Of a stretch of DNA of 8,481 nucleotides, positions 6,281 through 8,481 are shown piece after piece. Numbering within the stretch: position 1 is the first letter of the stretch; each line of letters starts with the position of its first letter. The notes under the pieces were generated by a model. The model was given only the letters and a program-made list of their open reading frames with translations. It was not told where the DNA came from and did not search any database. The translations under genes and the position numbers were made by a program. This stretch comes from Rubrobacter sp. (lineage in GTDB: Bacteria > Actinomycetota > Rubrobacteria > Rubrobacterales > Rubrobacteraceae), in the NCBI GenBank assembly GCA_013815575.1, contig JACDFX010000043.1, positions 1 through 8,481 on the forward strand, written 5' to 3'.

Positions 6281-6304
6281 CGGCCGTGAAGTACAGGCGG
6301 GCCC
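6281..6304. repeat. 24-bp direct repeat, copy A (intergenic)
   Basis: CGGCCGTGAAGTAC, then one A, then GGCGGGCCC. The same 24 bases with a single difference (G for A) lie at 7147-7170 inside the sulfatase-type gene. Similarity stops abruptly on both sides. This copy is in the 69-bp gap before the GT-C-like gene, and its right end is part of the 12-bp palindrome GGCGGGCCCGCC (6296-6307). Confidence 0.7.
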
Positions 6305-6318
6305 GCCCCGGAACCGCC

Positions 6319-6945
6319 TCACCCCTCCGTGACAGTCCCACCGCGCGCGGTACGGCCCACGCGCCAGAAGGAGAGGAACCCGTTAACCGCCAGGGAGAGG
6401 CCCAGCCACGCCCATCCCAGACCGAAAAGCATCCAGAGCACCGTTCCGAACGCTCCCAGGTCCACGGCGAAAGCGACCAGGCCGCAGAGGGAACCGATCA
6501 CGAAGGGCAGGAGGCCCCAGGTGGGCAGCGCCCCGTCTCGCGGGGCGGCGAGGCCGAAGAGGATCGAGCCGACGCCGAGGAGGAGCAGGCCGAAACGAAA
6601 CGCGCGGTAGGCGGGGGCCGTCATGATGTAGACGTCGTCCAGGCCGAGCCAGTACAGCCCCGCGTCTCCGGCAACGACGAGGACGAGCCCGAGAAGGGCC
6701 AGGGCAAAGCCTACCTTCTGAAGAAGACCCGAGCGGCCCCACTGCCGGAGCTGCAACCCCACCAGCCCGGCCAGGAGCAGCAGCGGCGCCGCCGGGAAGA
6801 GCTTCCAGAAAACGTTGGGCGTGCCGAAGGCGGTCTCTGAGATGGTGGCACCTATGGGAGAGAGAGCCCACAGCACGCCGCCGGGGACGACCAGGAGCCC
6901 GGCCCACCTGACGAGGAACCCGAACAACCGGCGCAAGGCCTTCAT
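6319..6945 (-). CDS. Six-helix membrane protein of unknown function
   Basis: A 208-aa protein I do not recognise. Hydrophobic segments fall at about residues 11-31, 47-66, 77-99, 115-133, 142-162 and 166-190, with short loops, a basic start (MKALRRLF) and a basic tail (RVGRTARGG). Two Asp in GLDDVYIMTAPAYRAFRFG (101-119) and RDGALPTWG (136-144) are the most distinctive polar stretches. No catalytic motif is evident. The ATG at 6945 follows the TAG stop of the sulfatase-type gene by one base and has almost no SD of its own (TAGG), so it probably depends on translation of the upstream gene. Placement between an exported hydrolase-type enzyme and a GT-C-like protein suggests a supporting role in the same surface pathway, an inference from gene order only. 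Confidence 0.8.
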   Translation of the reverse strand: MKALRRLFGFLVRWAGLLVVPGGVLWALSPIGATISETAFGTPNVFWKLFPAAPLLLLAGLVGLQLRQWGRSGLLQKVGFALALLGLVLVVAGDAGLYWLGLDDVYIMTAPAYRAFRFGLLLLGVGSILFGLAAPRDGALPTWGLLPFVIGSLCGLVAFAVDLGAFGTVLWMLFGLGWAWLGLSLAVNGFLSFWRVGRTARGGTVTEG

Positions 6946-6946
6946 C

Positions 6947-8440
6947 CTAGTAGCTGGGCAGCGGGCCGCCCGCGTCCTTCACGACGTAGTCCGTGAACAT
7001 CTTCTTCGCCACGCCGGGGTTCGCGGAGGCGACGTCTTTATTCATCTTCGGGTCATCGTCGAGGTCGAAGAGCTTCGCTTCGGCGCCGTCGTAGCGGGCG
7101 AACATCGCGTAGCGGTCGTCGCGGGCCCAGACGTGGTCGTGGTACCCGGCCGTGAAGTACGGGCGGGCCCCTTCGGTCTCGCCGCCGTCCAGGAGCGGGG
7201 TCAGGTCTTGCCCTTCGAGCGGGGCGGGGGGCTCGATCCCGAGGGCGCCGAGTATGGTCGGGGTGACGTCGTGGGTGGAGACGAAAAAGTCGCTCGTCTC
7301 CCCAGCGCCCTTGCCCCCGGGATGCTTGATCATGAAGACGGTGTCCGTGAGCTCCGGGTAGAGGGCGGAGACCACCTTGCCCGCGTAGCCGTGCTCCCCG
7401 AAGGCGTGGCCGTGATCGGAGAGAAAGACGAACATCGTGTTCTCCATCAAACCGAGGTCCGCCGCCTTGTCCATGAACTTCCCGAGCCAGTTGTCCATCA
7501 TGGTGACCTCGCCGGAGTAGAGGGCGCGCATCCTCTCCAGCTGCGCCTCCGTCATCCAGTCCGAGCGGCCGCTGCTGGAGGTCACGGGCTCGGGGCCGCC
7601 GTAGCCGTCCGAGTACATGTTCGTGTACTTCTCCGGCGGGTCCCAGGGCTCGTGCGGGTCGTAGACGTCCACCGTCAGGAAGAACGGCTGGGACCCCTTC
7701 GCCGCCTCCATAAACTCCATCCCCTTCAGGAAGACCTGCGGGGCGAACCAGTCCTCTTCCTTCTCGCGGCCAAGGGTGTTCGCGTAGTACTGGAGCATGA
7801 TCTCCTCGGCGTGCGAGGCGTTGGGCCCGCCGATGAGGGCCCCCTCTATCTTCTTCTTCGACCCCGGCGTCTGCGGCCTGAAGAAGTCCCTCTCCTGGCC
7901 GCGGATAAAGTGGAAGGCGTGGAAGCCGCGGTGGAAGTCGTAGAAGGGCCTGAACTGGTGGAGGGTGTCCGTCACGAAGAGGTTGTAGAAGCCCTCCTCG
8001 CTGAGTATCTCCGCGAGCGTGGTCTGGTCCCTCGGGATCGGCTGCCAGCCCCAGAGACCCACATCTTCCGAGGACCACTTCTGCCAGTCCCTGAAGGGGA
8101 AGGTGCGGATGCCCGTATGGACGCCGCGCCGCGCCGGGATGGAGGGGATCGCCTCGGGGTATGACCGGGTGAAGCGCAGGCTGTTCTTCGCTATCTCATC
8201 GAGGTTGGGCGTCTTCACCGTGCGGCTGCCATAGGCGCCGACGTGATCCTTTCTCAAAGAGTCGATCAAGACAAGCACTACATTCATCCGGGATCCCCCA
8301 CTCGGAAGGTACTCTTCTGGCACTTGCGTGAGCGTGTTGGTAAAGGCGCCGCACCCGGCAGCCCCAAGCGTGGCGGCCCCGGCAGCACCGGCGCCCGCGA
8401 CCTTCAGAAAGTCGCGGCGTGTCAGGGTACGGTTCGTCAA
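6947..8440 (-). CDS. Tat-exported sulfatase-family (alkaline phosphatase superfamily) enzyme
   Basis: A 497-aa protein. Residues 1-30 are a Tat signal: TRRDFLKVAG twin-arginine motif, an Ala/Gly-rich core, then LGAAGC with Cys30, a relaxed lipobox, so it may be a lipoprotein on the outer membrane face. The sulfatase fold follows: NVVLVLIDSLRKDHVGAYG (metal ligand Asp60, with Asp65 near), the active-site element SIPARRGVHTG (100-110), YDPHEPWDPP (His263), and LSDHGHAFGEHGYAGK (Asp342, His343, Lys355). The C-terminal subdomain ends with the usual LFDLDDDP. The site where sulfatases carry the Cys/Ser that becomes formylglycine is Ser100 in S-x-P-x-R, so this would be a Ser-type sulfatase, or a phosphatase/transferase using Ser directly. 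The start is TTG at 8440, chosen for the SD and the signal peptide. It heads a probable operon with the two membrane-protein genes downstream. The substrate is unknown. Confidence 0.92.
   Translation of the reverse strand: MTNRTLTRRDFLKVAGAGAAGAATLGAAGCGAFTNTLTQVPEEYLPSGGSRMNVVLVLIDSLRKDHVGAYGSRTVKTPNLDEIAKNSLRFTRSYPEAIPSIPARRGVHTGIRTFPFRDWQKWSSEDVGLWGWQPIPRDQTTLAEILSEEGFYNLFVTDTLHQFRPFYDFHRGFHAFHFIRGQERDFFRPQTPGSKKKIEGALIGGPNASHAEEIMLQYYANTLGREKEEDWFAPQVFLKGMEFMEAAKGSQPFFLTVDVYDPHEPWDPPEKYTNMYSDGYGGPEPVTSSSGRSDWMTEAQLERMRALYSGEVTMMDNWLGKFMDKAADLGLMENTMFVFLSDHGHAFGEHGYAGKVVSALYPELTDTVFMIKHPGGKGAGETSDFFVSTHDVTPTILGALGIEPPAPLEGQDLTPLLDGGETEGARPYFTAGYHDHVWARDDRYAMFARYDGAEAKLFDLDDDPKMNKDVASANPGVAKKMFTDYVVKDAGGPLPSY
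7147..7170. repeat. 24-bp direct repeat, copy B (inside the sulfatase-type gene)
   Basis: Matches 6281-6304 at 23 of 24 positions in the same orientation. Here, on the minus strand, it encodes ARPYFTA (about residues 425-431), a stretch in the C-terminal part of the enzyme. Confidence 0.7.
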
Positions 8441-8446
8441 TCCTCT

Positions 8447-8452
8447 CCTCCT
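8447..8452 (-). promoter_or_regulatory. Strong SD that decides the TTG start of the sulfatase-type gene
   Basis: AGGAGG (8452-8447) lies six bases before TTG at 8440 on the minus strand. No ATG or GTG in frame gives a complete Tat signal, so the TTG is the most credible start. The promoter must lie beyond the window or in the last 29 bases, where I see none. Confidence 0.8.
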
Positions 8453-8481
8453 GGCAAACGCCCGACAGAGTCCTTGAGCCG

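Noticed and set aside
6296..6307. Palindrome GGCGGGCCCGCC as a terminator between the six-helix gene and the GT-C-like gene
   Set aside because: The stem would be only four base pairs with a 4-base loop and no T-run, so transcription is expected to continue.
6815..8164. 449-codon plus-strand open frame opposite the sulfatase-type gene
   Set aside because: The minus-strand frame has a signal peptide and all sulfatase-family motifs; the plus frame is Val/Arg/Gly/Glu-rich antisense translation with no recognisable domain.

Overview
The window is GC-rich DNA with GC-rich third codon positions, GTG and TTG starts next to strong purine-rich Shine-Dalgarno (SD) sequences, and no outer-membrane partner genes beside its efflux pump. 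This fits a high-GC Gram-positive-type bacterium. A deep-branching actinobacterium of the Rubrobacter type is my best guess, but no marker gene is present to prove it. I see no tRNA, rRNA, CRISPR array, transposase or phage gene.

Left block (1-1600, minus strand): a MarR-type regulator gene is followed by a one-base stop/start overlap (TAGTG) and then the first 344 codons of an RND efflux transporter that runs off the left edge. Upstream of the regulator are a consensus-like promoter (TTGACA-N16-TACCAT) and, just downstream of the -10, a 19-bp near-perfect palindrome in an AT-rich island. This looks like an autoregulated MarR/RND operon.

Middle block (1600-4010, plus strand): a divergent gene encodes an alpha/beta-hydrolase-fold protein with an N-terminal hydrophobic segment and an atypical catalytic set. 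A 294-bp gap follows, holding three GC-rich hairpins, a promoter candidate, two inverted repeats and a 28-codon GTG-start reading frame with a strong SD. That frame stops 5 bases before a FUSC / aromatic-acid-exporter-like membrane protein gene.

Right block (4114-8440, minus strand): a probable three-gene operon, read from right to left. It starts with an exported alkaline-phosphatase-superfamily (sulfatase-type) enzyme with a Tat signal and a TTG start. One base later comes a six-helix membrane protein of unknown function, and 69 bases further on a 711-aa polytopic protein with the look of a GT-C glycosyltransferase. The set suggests building or modifying a cell-surface glycan or polymer outside the membrane; this is inferred from domain types and gene order. 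A 24-bp near-identical sequence occurs both inside the sulfatase-type gene and in the gap before the GT-C-like gene.

The two efflux-type genes (RND and FUSC), the MarR regulator and the hydrolase could together form a small xenobiotic or aromatic-compound response region, but only the MarR/RND pairing is directly supported by gene layout. I did not find a clearly new multi-gene system. The most unusual points are the sulfatase/GT-C operon, the 28-codon upstream frame with its possible SD-masking repeat, and the atypical hydrolase active site.
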